A stretch of DNA of 64,000 nucleotides. It comes from Pseudofrankia coriaricola. GTDB taxonomy: Bacteria > Actinomycetota > Actinomycetes > Frankiales > Frankiaceae. The notes under the pieces were generated by a model. The model worked only from the letters and a program-made list of their open reading frames with translations, made no database searches and was not told the DNA's origin. The stretch covers positions 62,001-126,000 of the forward strand of contig NZ_MBLO01000235.1 in NCBI RefSeq assembly GCF_001854805.1. Reading direction: 5' to 3'. A program made the position numbers and the translations under genes. Below, in pieces: positions 1 to 7,492 of the stretch (position 1 is its first letter; each line of letters opens with the position of its first letter).

Positions 1-729
1 GGGCATTTCGGCGACGAGAGCCTCGGCCCGGGCCGGGGAATGTCCGGCTTCGATGAGGCGTGGGACGACCATCGCGGCGTCGATCCACGGTGCGCCCTGG
101 CAGGCGAACGCCCAGTCGAGGATCTGCGGGCCGTCCGCGGTCATGCGGATGTTGCCCGAGTGCAGGTCGTAGTGGAGCAGGCTGTCGCCGTCGAAGGCGT
201 CGGCGGGCAGCGCGTTGAGGGCGGCGGCGTAGAGGTCCAGGTCGGGGACGTCCAGGTCGGTTCGGCCGAGAAGACGGTGCGCCTTCTCGAACAGGCCGTC
301 GATGCGGCTCGTGACGGGCGGTGCCTCGGGCCACGTGCAGGATGTCATGACCTTGCCCAGGCCGCGGAGCAGGTCACCGATGGCGGGCAGGTCCGGCGAG
401 CCGGGGTGGAGGTCGGCTGACCGCCCGTCGAGGAAGGGGAACGCCAGCAGGACCCAGCCGTCGAGTTCGGCTGTCCACAGCAGCCGTGGCGCGGGTACGC
501 CGCGCGGCAGATGTCCGTTGGCGTCTCGTTCGGTGAGATAGAGGCTGGCCGCGGGGCTGTCGAGGTCGACACCCTTGAGGAAGACGTCGCCGCTATGGCA
601 GCCGTGGAGGTGGCAGGCCAGGCCCGGCATGAGCCCGCCCGGGATGTCCTCGACCATGTCCGGGCCGAACACGGCTTCGGTCGCGGCGTGGACCGAGTCC
701 GGGAGATCGTTCCAGGTCGCCCGCAGCAC
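1..729 (-). CDS. aminoglycoside phosphotransferase-family kinase, 3' end outside window
   Basis: 243 codons are visible and the gene runs off the left edge. The protein-kinase-like APH fold is shown by the catalytic loop HYDLHSGN (His186, Asp188, Asn193) and the metal-binding ILDW (Asp205); Lys52 in VFLKGV is the likely ATP lysine. The GTG start at 729 lies one base after the TGA of the upstream gene on the same strand, so the two are almost certainly co-transcribed. APH-fold proteins phosphorylate small molecules (aminoglycosides, choline, homoserine, sugars); nothing here fixes the substrate, and the neighbours (GntR, YdcF, Cys-tailed protein) do not suggest antibiotic resistance. Family sure, substrate unknown. 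Confidence 0.82.
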   Translation of the reverse strand, partial: MLRATWNDLPDSVHAATEAVFGPDMVEDIPGGLMPGLACHLHGCHSGDVFLKGVDLDSPAASLYLTERDANGHLPRGVPAPRLLWTAELDGWVLLAFPFLDGRSADLHPGSPDLPAIGDLLRGLGKVMTSCTWPEAPPVTSRIDGLFEKAHRLLGRTDLDVPDLDLYAAALNALPADAFDGDSLLHYDLHSGNIRMTADGPQILDWAFACQGAPWIDAAMVVPRLIEAGHSPARAEALVAEMP

Positions 730-730
730 G

Positions 731-1195
731 TCAGACCTCCCTGGGGTCGTCGTGGCAGCCCTGGTAGCACTGCGAGCATTTGCCGTTGCAGTCGGCTGCG
801 TGGCCCCACAGGTCCGCGTCGACCTCGTATCCGGCCTGCCGCATCGCGACCACGGTAGTGCCCAGCGCGCAGACGTTGACCGGCCTGTCGCGCGCCGGGT
901 CGTCGTCCGGGACATGATCCAGGAACCGGCCCGCGGCCCGCTGGCAGAAATCGGCGTAGTCACGGGTGTACATGAGAGCGATGTGCCATCCGTAGTCGAT
1001 GGTCCGTGACGGGCGGAGCGGGATGGCACTGGTGGCGGCCGTCGCGAGGAACGCGAACGTCTGGTCGACGACCCGTTCGGCCATGTCGGCCAGGTCCGGG
1101 TGGTCGGTGGCGAGCCGGGTCGTCAGCCGGGCGAATAGACCTGGATCGATCAGATCGCGGCCCGTGCGAGGTGGGGAAAGCGCAAGGGTTGACAC
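731..1195 (-). CDS. conserved hypothetical protein with a C-terminal four-cysteine tail
   Basis: 154 residues, soluble, no signal peptide. The central part (TIDYGWHIALMYTRDYADFC, about 65-90) resembles the Trp-His/Tyr-Phe-Cys core of actinobacterial proteins called glycine-rich-domain-containing, whose function is unknown. The last 20 residues hold Cys136, Cys140, Cys143 and Cys147 in a C-x3-C-x2-C-x3-C arrangement followed by His148 and Asp149-150, which looks like a metal- or cluster-binding tail (inference). First gene of a two-gene operon with the phosphotransferase, and divergent from the GntR gene across 242 bp that carry three operator palindromes, so probably under the same control. 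Confidence 0.75.
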   Translation of the reverse strand: MSTLALSPPRTGRDLIDPGLFARLTTRLATDHPDLADMAERVVDQTFAFLATAATSAIPLRPSRTIDYGWHIALMYTRDYADFCQRAAGRFLDHVPDDDPARDRPVNVCALGTTVVAMRQAGYEVDADLWGHAADCNGKCSQCYQGCHDDPREV

Positions 1196-1355
1196 GAGGC
1201 CTCCTTGAGGATTCGCGCCTGGGCCGGGCCGTTGTTCACCCGGGTGGGCGCGGGCGTGTGGAACGGGGTGCGGGTGGCCAGGTCAGCAGCGGTCGATGCC
1301 GACATAGGTCGGATCAAAACGCTTGTCTGAGTGTTCGAACGCCGGCCGTTCAGTC

Positions 1356-1420
1356 CTTCCTAGGAAGGTGCCGCAACGGTGACACAATCTTCCTAGGAAG
1401 GTCAAGGCCTTCCTAGGAAG
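1356..1420. promoter_or_regulatory. three identical 12-bp palindromes, GntR operators
   Basis: CTTCCTAGGAAG occurs exactly at 1356-1367, 1389-1400 and 1409-1420; the first copy is extended by one base pair on each side. Centres are 33 and 20 bp apart, close to three and two helical turns, so dimers would sit on one face. The third copy falls between the -35 and -10 regions of the regulator promoter. Perfect dyads next to a GntR/UTRA gene are typical autoregulatory operators, and the divergent minus-strand pair would be controlled as well. Confidence 0.8.
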
Positions 1421-1424
1421 CATT

Positions 1425-1430
1425 TAGACT
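1425..1430 (+). promoter_or_regulatory. -10 element of a leaderless transcript
   Basis: TAGACT lies seven bases before the GTG at 1438 and there is no Shine-Dalgarno sequence, so transcription should start at or next to the start codon. Leaderless mRNAs are common in actinobacterial regulators. This also supports GTG 1438 as the true start. Confidence 0.55.
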
Positions 1431-1437
1431 CGGGTCT

Positions 1438-2232
1438 GTGACCAGCGGCAACCGAGGAGCGTCGGATCGCATCGCGGCCGAACTCCGCGAGCAGATCAAC
1501 TCCGGTGCTCTGCGTCCAGGTGCCGCGCTCCCGTCGACCGCTGAACTGGCCCGGCGCTACGGAGTCGCCTCGGAGACCGCCCGCTTGGCCGTTGCGCGGC
1601 TAAAGGAGCAGGGACTCCTGATCGGCCGCGCCGGCGCCGGTGTGTACGTCCGGCCTCGGCCGCCCCTGCGCCGGCTCGGCATCGATCGATACGACAAGGC
1701 GAAGTGGCGTGACGCGGACGTTGTGGCCTTCGCGGCTGATCGCGAGGCCTCCGGGCGATCGTGGGAGCCCTCCGACCAGACGCAGACGGTGAGCCGGATT
1801 CCGGCGCCCGACAGGGTCGCTGCCGCCCTCGGTCTACCGTCGGGCGCCGATGTGTACGAGCGCGCCCGGATAGTGCGCGAACAGGGCGAACCCACCCACA
1901 CGCTCACCAGCTACTACCGGCTCGAGCACGTGGAGGGGACGCGCCTGGTCAACGCGACCGCCGGACCGGCTGGACCAGGCGGGGGGTTCCGGGTCCTGTA
2001 TGAACGAGGCCTCGAGATTGCCCGGATGGTGGAAGATCTTCTCGCGAGGATGCCCACGCCCGAAGAGGTCGCGACGCTCGAGCTGCCGCCCGGGGAACCT
2101 GTGGTCGAGCTGCACCGGACGACGTCCACCGCGGACGGGGTTGTGGTCGAATACGCCATCGGTATTCACGCGGCGTCCCGGTTCGCCTGGTCATACGAGT
2201 TCGCCGTGCCCGACTCGGGAGAGCGCCGATGA
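1438..2232 (+). CDS. GntR-family regulator (HutC/FarR type, UTRA domain)
   Basis: 264 residues. An N-terminal winged helix-turn-helix (about 8-72, with LPSTAELARRYGVASETARLAVARL) is followed by a UTRA ligand-binding domain (about 95-255). Probably a repressor released by a small effector. Its stop overlaps the next gene by ATGA, so regulator and YdcF protein are translationally coupled. The start is supported by the leaderless promoter directly upstream. Three palindromes in front of it are its likely operators and would also govern the divergent pair of genes. Effector unknown. Confidence 0.9.
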   Translation: MTSGNRGASDRIAAELREQINSGALRPGAALPSTAELARRYGVASETARLAVARLKEQGLLIGRAGAGVYVRPRPPLRRLGIDRYDKAKWRDADVVAFAADREASGRSWEPSDQTQTVSRIPAPDRVAAALGLPSGADVYERARIVREQGEPTHTLTSYYRLEHVEGTRLVNATAGPAGPGGGFRVLYERGLEIARMVEDLLARMPTPEEVATLELPPGEPVVELHRTTSTADGVVVEYAIGIHAASRFAWSYEFAVPDSGERR

Positions 2233-2891
2233 CCACGACGGCCATATTGGCGCCTGCGATCCGTGGACCAGTGGAAGTGCTCTGGACCTACCACAACCTG
2301 CGGCACGAACTCCGGCCCGTGGATGTGGGCATCGGCCTCGGTAGCCATGACCTTGGCGTGGCGACGTACACCGCCGAACTGCACGAGCGTGGCCTGTTCC
2401 CGCTCATCGTGTTCACCGGGGCGAATGCCCCCACGACCATCGGCGCCTTCCCACGCGGCGAGGCGGTCCACTACCGCGAACACGCCCTGGCTCTCGGTGT
2501 CCCGGACGCGGCCGTTCTGGTCGAGCCGACCGCCCGAAACACCGGCGAGAACATCACCCGCTCCCACGACCTGCTGCGCGCCCGAGGCATCGAGCCGCAT
2601 TCCGTGATGCTGATCTCCCGGCCGTACCAGCAGCGCCGGGCCTACGCCACCTGCCGCAAACTCTGGCCGGACGTCGATGTTCTCTGCTCCTCCCAGCCGC
2701 TCGCCCTGGACGACTACCTAGCGAGCATCGGGGACGTCGGCCGGGTGGTGTCGATGCTGGTCGGCGACACCCAACGGATCTGGATCTACGCAGAACGCGG
2801 CTACGCCATACAGCAGCCTGTGCCGCACGAGGTTCGCGAGGCCTACCGCGCCCTCGTCGCAGCCGGCTACACGACCCGCCTGATCGCCTGA
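2229..2891 (+). CDS. YdcF/ElyC/SanA-family (DUF218) protein
   Basis: 220 residues, no transmembrane segment. The DUF218 pattern is seen in the early LGS-HD segment, the E-x-x-A-R-N-T-x-E-N stretch (VEPTARNTGENI, near 98) and the following SRPYQQRRAYATCRKLWP. In related enterobacterial proteins this fold is linked to envelope or vancomycin-related phenotypes and to nucleotide-like ligands; soluble actinobacterial members have no established reaction. Overlaps the GntR gene by 4 bp. The conserved association with a GntR gene and an APH-like kinase suggests a joint small-molecule function, which is inference. Confidence 0.82.
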   Translation: MTTTAILAPAIRGPVEVLWTYHNLRHELRPVDVGIGLGSHDLGVATYTAELHERGLFPLIVFTGANAPTTIGAFPRGEAVHYREHALALGVPDAAVLVEPTARNTGENITRSHDLLRARGIEPHSVMLISRPYQQRRAYATCRKLWPDVDVLCSSQPLALDDYLASIGDVGRVVSMLVGDTQRIWIYAERGYAIQQPVPHEVREAYRALVAAGYTTRLIA

Positions 2892-3393
2892 TCCGGCTTC
2901 GCCCGACTACCTCGACGACGCGCCAACACTCGCCGGGTAAACGATCAGCCGATCCGCCCGGACGCCATCCTTCGCATCAGAGCGAGGGAACCTAATTGCT
3001 CGACTGATCGGCGTGATGTGGGTGCTGCCTCGGGCGATGTGTGCCCGGTCGACGGGTAGAGCGGAGCGGCGGCTCGGTTGCTTCTCTCCCTCGTCGTGGC
3101 AGGTGCCCGGGGGATTTCGGGCGTCGTGTCAGACGCCAGGGGCGCGAAACGGTGCTGGTTGTGACTCTGATGTCGGACAGGATGAGCTCGCGGCCGCGCG
3201 AGCGCCCGGTCGGCGCTCCGACTGAGTCCGGGCCGGGCTCCAGGCGGGGTTGGCTCTGCGATCGCCAAGGCGTTCCCCGGGTGATTGCGTTCTTGCGTGC
3301 CAGGGCCCCGAACATCCCACCGGATCATGGATTCGGCCATGATCCGGTGGCATCGTCAGCGCTGCCCCGCTCAACGGTCGGCGGGTTTTCCGG
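2892..3393. other. intergenic region without a supported gene
   Basis: 502 bp between two convergent genes. Overlapping open frames on both strands exist only because of high GC and show no recognisable family. The only clear structure is the hairpin at 3317-3350. Confidence 0.6.
3317..3350 (-). terminator. perfect 14-bp hairpin, probable terminator
   Basis: Arms CCACCGGATCATGG (3317-3330) and its exact complement (3337-3350) enclose a six-base loop. It lies 43 bp past the stop of the minus-strand oxidoreductase. No T-run follows, as is usual for high-GC actinobacterial terminators. It could instead be a regulator dyad. Confidence 0.5.
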
Positions 3394-4803
3394 TCAGGGC
3401 TGTGACGGCGGGATGTTCTGGTTCAGCTGGAACAGGTTGGTCGGGTCGTAGCGGTCCTTGACCGCGACCAGCCGGTCGTAGGTTTCCCGCGGGTACGACG
3501 CACGCACCCGGTCCACGCTCGCCTCACCAGTGAAGTTGACGTACGTGGCACTGTCTGTGCCGACCCGGTCGGTTGCCGTGCGCGCCCAGTCGACGACGGC
3601 GTCGAACCCGTCGGCGTCGGGCGTGCGGGCCACCACGTTGAGGATGAAGTCCGCGTCACGGGTGGCGAACGCGGTGGCGTCGCTGGGCGTCCGGGACACG
3701 GCGCCGCCGAGATGGTGGATGTGCAGCTCGCTCAGCGGGTTCGGCGCCGCGTGGTAGGACTCCAGGATCGACGCCGTGGACGCGCTGTCGAGGCTGGGGA
3801 GGAACGCCGCCCGGAAGTAGTTGTGCAGACCGCGCGGGTACAGCGGGTCGATCAGCGACTGCATGGCCACGTAGGGCATCGGCCCGAAGAGGTCGGCGAT
3901 GGGCGGTGCCAGCTCGCGGAAGCCCCGGGTGTGGCGGTCGCCGTCGGCCAGCGGCCCCGACCACATGCCGAGAACGGCCACGACCGGCTTGCCGTGTACC
4001 GACTCGGGCAGGAACGGGACGGGCGGCGCGGTGGTCAGGTTGATCACCGTCGACAGGCCGTCGGGCGCGGCGGCGCACATCTTCTGGTAGCCGTCGAGGA
4101 TCTCGGCGGCGTGCTCGCCCGGGTAGAAGACCCCGCCGGCGAAGACGGTGGGCCCGACCTCGTGCAGCGCGTACTCGAACGAGGTGACGACCCCGAAGTT
4201 GCCGCCCCCGCCGCGCAGTGCCCAGAACAGGTCCGGGTGCTCGTCGGCGCTGGCCCGGAGGAACTGGCCGTCGGCCGTGACGATGTCCGCCGAGACGAGG
4301 TTGTCGGAGGTCAGCCCGGCGCGGCGGACGAGCCAGCCGATCCCGCCGCCGAGGGTGAAGCCGGCGATTCCCGTGCCCGACACTAGCCCGCCGGTCACCG
4401 CGAGCCCGAAGGCCTGGGTCTCGTGGTCGAGGTCCTGCCACAGGTTGCCGGCCTGGGCCACCACCCGCCCGTGGCCGGGGTCAACCCGGACCCCCTTCAT
4501 GGCCGACAGGTCGAGAACCAGCCCGCTGTCCACGGTGGAGAAGCCGGGAATGCTGTGCCCGCCGCCGCGGATGGCCAGCGGCAGGTTCTCGCTGCGGGCG
4601 AACTGCACGCCCTTGATGACATCGGCGACTCCGGCGGCCCGAAGGATGAGTGCCGGGCGCCGGTCGTGCGCCCCGTTCCAGATCGAACGCGCGTCGTCGT
4701 ACCCCGCGGCCTCCGGCCCGACCAGTTCCCCGCGCACGGACTGGGTGAACTCGGCAAGGGTGGCCTCACCCAACGCCGGCGGCTGGTGCTGTGTCGTTGT
4801 CAT
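3394..4803 (-). CDS. FAD-linked oxidoreductase, berberine-bridge-enzyme type
   Basis: 469 residues from the ATG at 4803, which has AGGAGG a few bases upstream; a longer in-frame start at 4830 lacks one. FAD-binding PCMH domain in the N-terminal half with RGGGHS (His83, the histidyl-FAD residue) and LGGGIGW; C-terminal BBE motif YDPTNLFQLNQNI. The second covalent attachment Cys of bicovalent members is absent (Val141 in TGGLVSGTGIAG), so a single histidyl link is expected. Such enzymes oxidise alcohols, sugars or polyketide-type substrates with O2. Lies 90 bp downstream of a SARP-like regulator gene on the same strand, and that gap holds direct repeats that may be its operator. Substrate unknown. 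Confidence 0.9.
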   Translation of the reverse strand: MTTTQHQPPALGEATLAEFTQSVRGELVGPEAAGYDDARSIWNGAHDRRPALILRAAGVADVIKGVQFARSENLPLAIRGGGHSIPGFSTVDSGLVLDLSAMKGVRVDPGHGRVVAQAGNLWQDLDHETQAFGLAVTGGLVSGTGIAGFTLGGGIGWLVRRAGLTSDNLVSADIVTADGQFLRASADEHPDLFWALRGGGGNFGVVTSFEYALHEVGPTVFAGGVFYPGEHAAEILDGYQKMCAAAPDGLSTVINLTTAPPVPFLPESVHGKPVVAVLGMWSGPLADGDRHTRGFRELAPPIADLFGPMPYVAMQSLIDPLYPRGLHNYFRAAFLPSLDSASTASILESYHAAPNPLSELHIHHLGGAVSRTPSDATAFATRDADFILNVVARTPDADGFDAVVDWARTATDRVGTDSATYVNFTGEASVDRVRASYPRETYDRLVAVKDRYDPTNLFQLNQNIPPSQP

Positions 4804-4860
4804 GGAATTTCCTCCTGGGCACCGGTCCACGATCTACGACGCCACGCTAGGGAGACGACC

Positions 4861-4891
4861 CTCAGCAGGGCCTTAGCAGGACTTAGCGGGC
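4861..4891 (-). promoter_or_regulatory. three direct repeats, candidate SARP operator
   Basis: CTCAGCAGGGC, CTTAGCAGGA and CTTAGCGGGC start at 4861, 4872 and 4882, so the period is 11 then 10 bp. SARP/OmpR-type activators bind direct repeats about one helical turn apart. They lie 58-88 bp before the oxidoreductase start and directly after the gene for a SARP-like protein. Confidence 0.5.
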
Positions 4892-4892
4892 C

Positions 4893-6575
4893 TCATCCGT
4901 CCTGTGCGGCCAACGCGGCGGCGCGGGAGCGGCCGATCTGGCAACCGACCTCGGTGAACAGCGCGGCCGCTTCCCCGCCGTGGCGTCGCGCGGCCTGGGG
5001 AGCGCCACCGGCCAACGCCAGCTCCGCGGCGAACTGCAGCGCCCAGGCGGTCAGCCGCGGGTACCGCTGCGGCCGGAACGCCTCCACCGCCTGCTCCGCG
5101 AGACGCCGGCTCAGGGCCAGATCGCCGGCGAAGAGCTCGACGACGGCGAGATTCAACAGGTTGCCGGCCACGCCGGGACCGTCGTCGACCTCTTCCCCTC
5201 GTGCCACGGCGCCGCGGGTGAGCCGGCGGCCGGACTCGACATCACCGGCCGCGGCCTCGCCCAGGCCGAGGTTGGCCAGCGTCAGGGTCTCCCCACGCCG
5301 GTCGCCCAGCTGGCGGCGCAGGCGCAGGGCACTGTTGAGGTGGGTCCGCGCCGCGCCGTACTCGCCTCGGTCGCGTTCGATGCAGCCCAGCTGGTGGCGG
5401 GCGAGAGCCGATCCGGCGTCGTCGGCGACGGTGTCGAACACCTCGGCGGCGCGCCGGACGGCCGCCGCCGCCGACCCGAGGTCCCGATCCAGCCGGTGCG
5501 CGCCGCCGATGGCCGACCACACGTACCCGGGAGCCTGCGCCCGCCCGACCTGGCCGCCGATCAACGCGGTCTCCTCGAAGGCCGGAACCCACCGCCCCGC
5601 GCAGGGAATCAGCACCACGGCCATGGTGACCGCCGGGAGGAACGGCGGGGCCTCCAGGGCCACCCGGTCGACGGCGGCCAACGTGTCACGCAGCAAGGCC
5701 AGCGCCGTCGGCACGTCCTCCTGGAACAGAGCCACCATGCTGCCCAACCAGTGGGAGGTGGCCGCCATGGGGGGAGAGCCGAGCTCCTCCGCCTGGACCC
5801 GTCCCTGGGCCGCGGTCTCGGCGGCCGCCCGCACGTTGCCGGCAACGGGCTGGAGGAAGGCGGCCCGCAGCCGGGTGAAGCCGACCTCCACCGGCGAGCC
5901 GACACGTTCCGTCGCGGTGACCGCGGCGGCGCCCAGCTCGGTGAACCGAGAGACCCGCCCTTGCCGCGCATCGAGCAACGCCAGCGCCAACAGCGCCCGT
6001 GGCCGTTCCACCGCGCTCGGTGACGCGACCGCGAGCGCCTGCTCCAGCCACGCCGATCCCTCGGCGAAGTGCCCCCGGGCCAGCCAGAACCGCCACAGAG
6101 CGACGGCGAGGCGCAGGGCCTGGTCCGGACTGGACCGCAACGCCCGCCCCAGGGCCGCCCGCAGGTTGTCGTGCTCCTCGTCGAGCAGCTGGGGGCGGAC
6201 CACCCCGACGGTGTGCCGGTCAAGGTCGTGATCGTCCGCGAGCGTGACAAAGTACGCGCAGTGCGCCGCCTCGACGGCGGCCCGTTCTCCCGCGGCGACC
6301 AGCCGCTCGTGCCCGAACAGCACCGCATCGTCCCGGCGCGCGTCGACCAGCTCCCGGCGCGCCACGTGCAGAGCCTGGTGCAGGTTGTTGGCCGCCGCCG
6401 CCGGACCCAGGTCCGGCCAGAGCAGGTCAAGCAGCCGGTCCCGGTGCGTGCGCTGCTCGGGAGCGAGCGCCAGTACCTTCACCAAGGTCCGCGACTTGCG
6501 CAACCGCCACGGACGAGCGGCCATGTCACGGCCGTCGATCTCGACCGCGAACGCCCCCAGGAGCCGAATCCGCAT
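4893..6575 (-). CDS. SARP-like TPR regulator lacking the BTAD and ATPase domains
   Basis: 560 residues. Residues 1-90 form an OmpR/SARP-type winged helix (MRIRLLGAFAVEIDGRD, SRTLVKVLALAPEQRTHRDRL, LLWPDLGPAAAANNLHQALH). From about residue 100 the sequence jumps straight into the segment that normally follows an NB-ARC ATPase in AfsR-like regulators (AHCAYFVTLADDHDL, LLDEEHDNLRAAL), then TPR repeats to the C terminus (for example ARTHLNSALRLRRQLGD). The BTAD dimer domain and the Walker-A ATPase seen in full-length relatives are missing, with the frame kept open. ATG 6575 has GAGGGG upstream. Probably controls the flavin oxidoreductase downstream. Either a natural minimal architecture or an internal-deletion derivative. 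Confidence 0.82.
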   Translation of the reverse strand: MRIRLLGAFAVEIDGRDMAARPWRLRKSRTLVKVLALAPEQRTHRDRLLDLLWPDLGPAAAANNLHQALHVARRELVDARRDDAVLFGHERLVAAGERAAVEAAHCAYFVTLADDHDLDRHTVGVVRPQLLDEEHDNLRAALGRALRSSPDQALRLAVALWRFWLARGHFAEGSAWLEQALAVASPSAVERPRALLALALLDARQGRVSRFTELGAAAVTATERVGSPVEVGFTRLRAAFLQPVAGNVRAAAETAAQGRVQAEELGSPPMAATSHWLGSMVALFQEDVPTALALLRDTLAAVDRVALEAPPFLPAVTMAVVLIPCAGRWVPAFEETALIGGQVGRAQAPGYVWSAIGGAHRLDRDLGSAAAAVRRAAEVFDTVADDAGSALARHQLGCIERDRGEYGAARTHLNSALRLRRQLGDRRGETLTLANLGLGEAAAGDVESGRRLTRGAVARGEEVDDGPGVAGNLLNLAVVELFAGDLALSRRLAEQAVEAFRPQRYPRLTAWALQFAAELALAGGAPQAARRHGGEAAALFTEVGCQIGRSRAAALAAQDG

Positions 6576-6790
6576 TGATCACCCCTCGATCGGCCCAGCG
6601 TAGGCCCGAAGCGCGTCACCCGGTGTCGCGTACCTGACCTGGCGTATCCGCCGGCGAGTCCGGCGCGTGGGCTACCTGAGCCGTCGGCTCACGTGGATCA
6701 TGGAGTCCTGGCGGGAGTGCTCGCTCTTCCCTGCCGCGGCGGGCCGAGTCACCGGGCCCTCACGGTCGGGTGGGTCATGGCGGTGGCTGC

Positions 6791-7402
6791 TCAGCCCCGC
6801 GCGCCCTCGGCCGGCGGGACCCGCAGAAGGGTGCGCTCGGCAGTGACGAGCAGGCGGGCGGCGACGTCGTCCACCGGCAGGCCGCGGCCGGTGTGCAGGG
6901 CGTCGAAAGCCTCGAAGCCGGTGAGCGTCCACAGCACGTCGACGGCCACGTCCTTCGCGACGGCGAGCAGGCCGTGCTCGTCGAGCCGGTTGGCGAGATG
7001 GATCAGCCCGCCCAGGCGGCCCTGCTCCATCCGCTCCAGCGCGCCCTCGAGCGAGGCCGCCTCCGCGCGCAGGGCAACCAGCGCATCGCGCTGCCGGCCG
7101 TAGATCCGGGTGTTGGCGACGACGGCGCCGCGCAGATGGGTGAGCGGGTCCGGGTCCTGCACGGCCAACACGAGGTCGGCGAAGCCGCCCCGCTCGCTGA
7201 CGTCGCGCAGCAGGGCGTCGAACAGCCCGGCGCGCGAGCCGAAGACCAGGTAGACGGTCGAACGGGCCACCCCGGCCTGGCGGGCCACCGCGTCCACGCT
7301 GGGGATCTTCGGGAGCTGGTCGTACACCGTGTCGAGGATGCGCCGCCGGGTCTGCTCCGCGCTCTGCGCCCGCAGCCGCTGCTCGTACCGCCGGGTGGCC
7401 AT
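6791..7402 (-). CDS. TetR-family regulator
   Basis: 203 residues. N-terminal TetR helix-turn-helix (about 15-60) with SVDAVARQAGVARSTVYLVFGSRAGLFDALL, the usual A-G-V-x-x-x-x-V/L-Y-x-x-F signature; helical ligand domain after it. Divergent from the FAD monooxygenase across about 90 bp with a dyad, the classic arrangement of a repressor and the aromatic hydroxylase it controls. Ligand unknown. Confidence 0.9.
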   Translation of the reverse strand: MATRRYEQRLRAQSAEQTRRRILDTVYDQLPKIPSVDAVARQAGVARSTVYLVFGSRAGLFDALLRDVSERGGFADLVLAVQDPDPLTHLRGAVVANTRIYGRQRDALVALRAEAASLEGALERMEQGRLGGLIHLANRLDEHGLLAVAKDVAVDVLWTLTGFEAFDALHTGRGLPVDDVAARLLVTAERTLLRVPPAEGARG

Positions 7403-7442
7403 GACGCCAACCTTACATTCGATGGACGGCCTGCCCGACAGA

Positions 7443-7474
7443 AGACAGTATGCCTGATGAAAGACAAGCTGTCT
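7443..7474. promoter_or_regulatory. spaced dyad in the TetR/monooxygenase divergent promoter
   Basis: AGACAG (7443-7448) and CTGTCT (7469-7474) are exact complements 20 bases apart, between the divergent starts at 7402 and 7493. Candidate TetR operator. It would lie inside the coding region if the monooxygenase started at the alternative ATG 7457, which favours ATG 7493. Confidence 0.4.
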
Positions 7475-7492
7475 CGCGAAATGAGGGTCGTC

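Noticed and set aside
1-729. Aminoglycoside-resistance gene
   Set aside because: Family membership alone does not show this; the setting is a GntR/YdcF cluster.
3317-3350. Terminal inverted repeat of an insertion sequence
   Set aside because: The arms are only 6 bases apart, no transposase is present, and the position right after a gene fits a terminator.
4423-6231. Long plus-strand open frame opposite the SARP-like gene
   Set aside because: Ser/Arg/Ala-rich shadow of a high-GC gene; the minus strand has recognisable domains.
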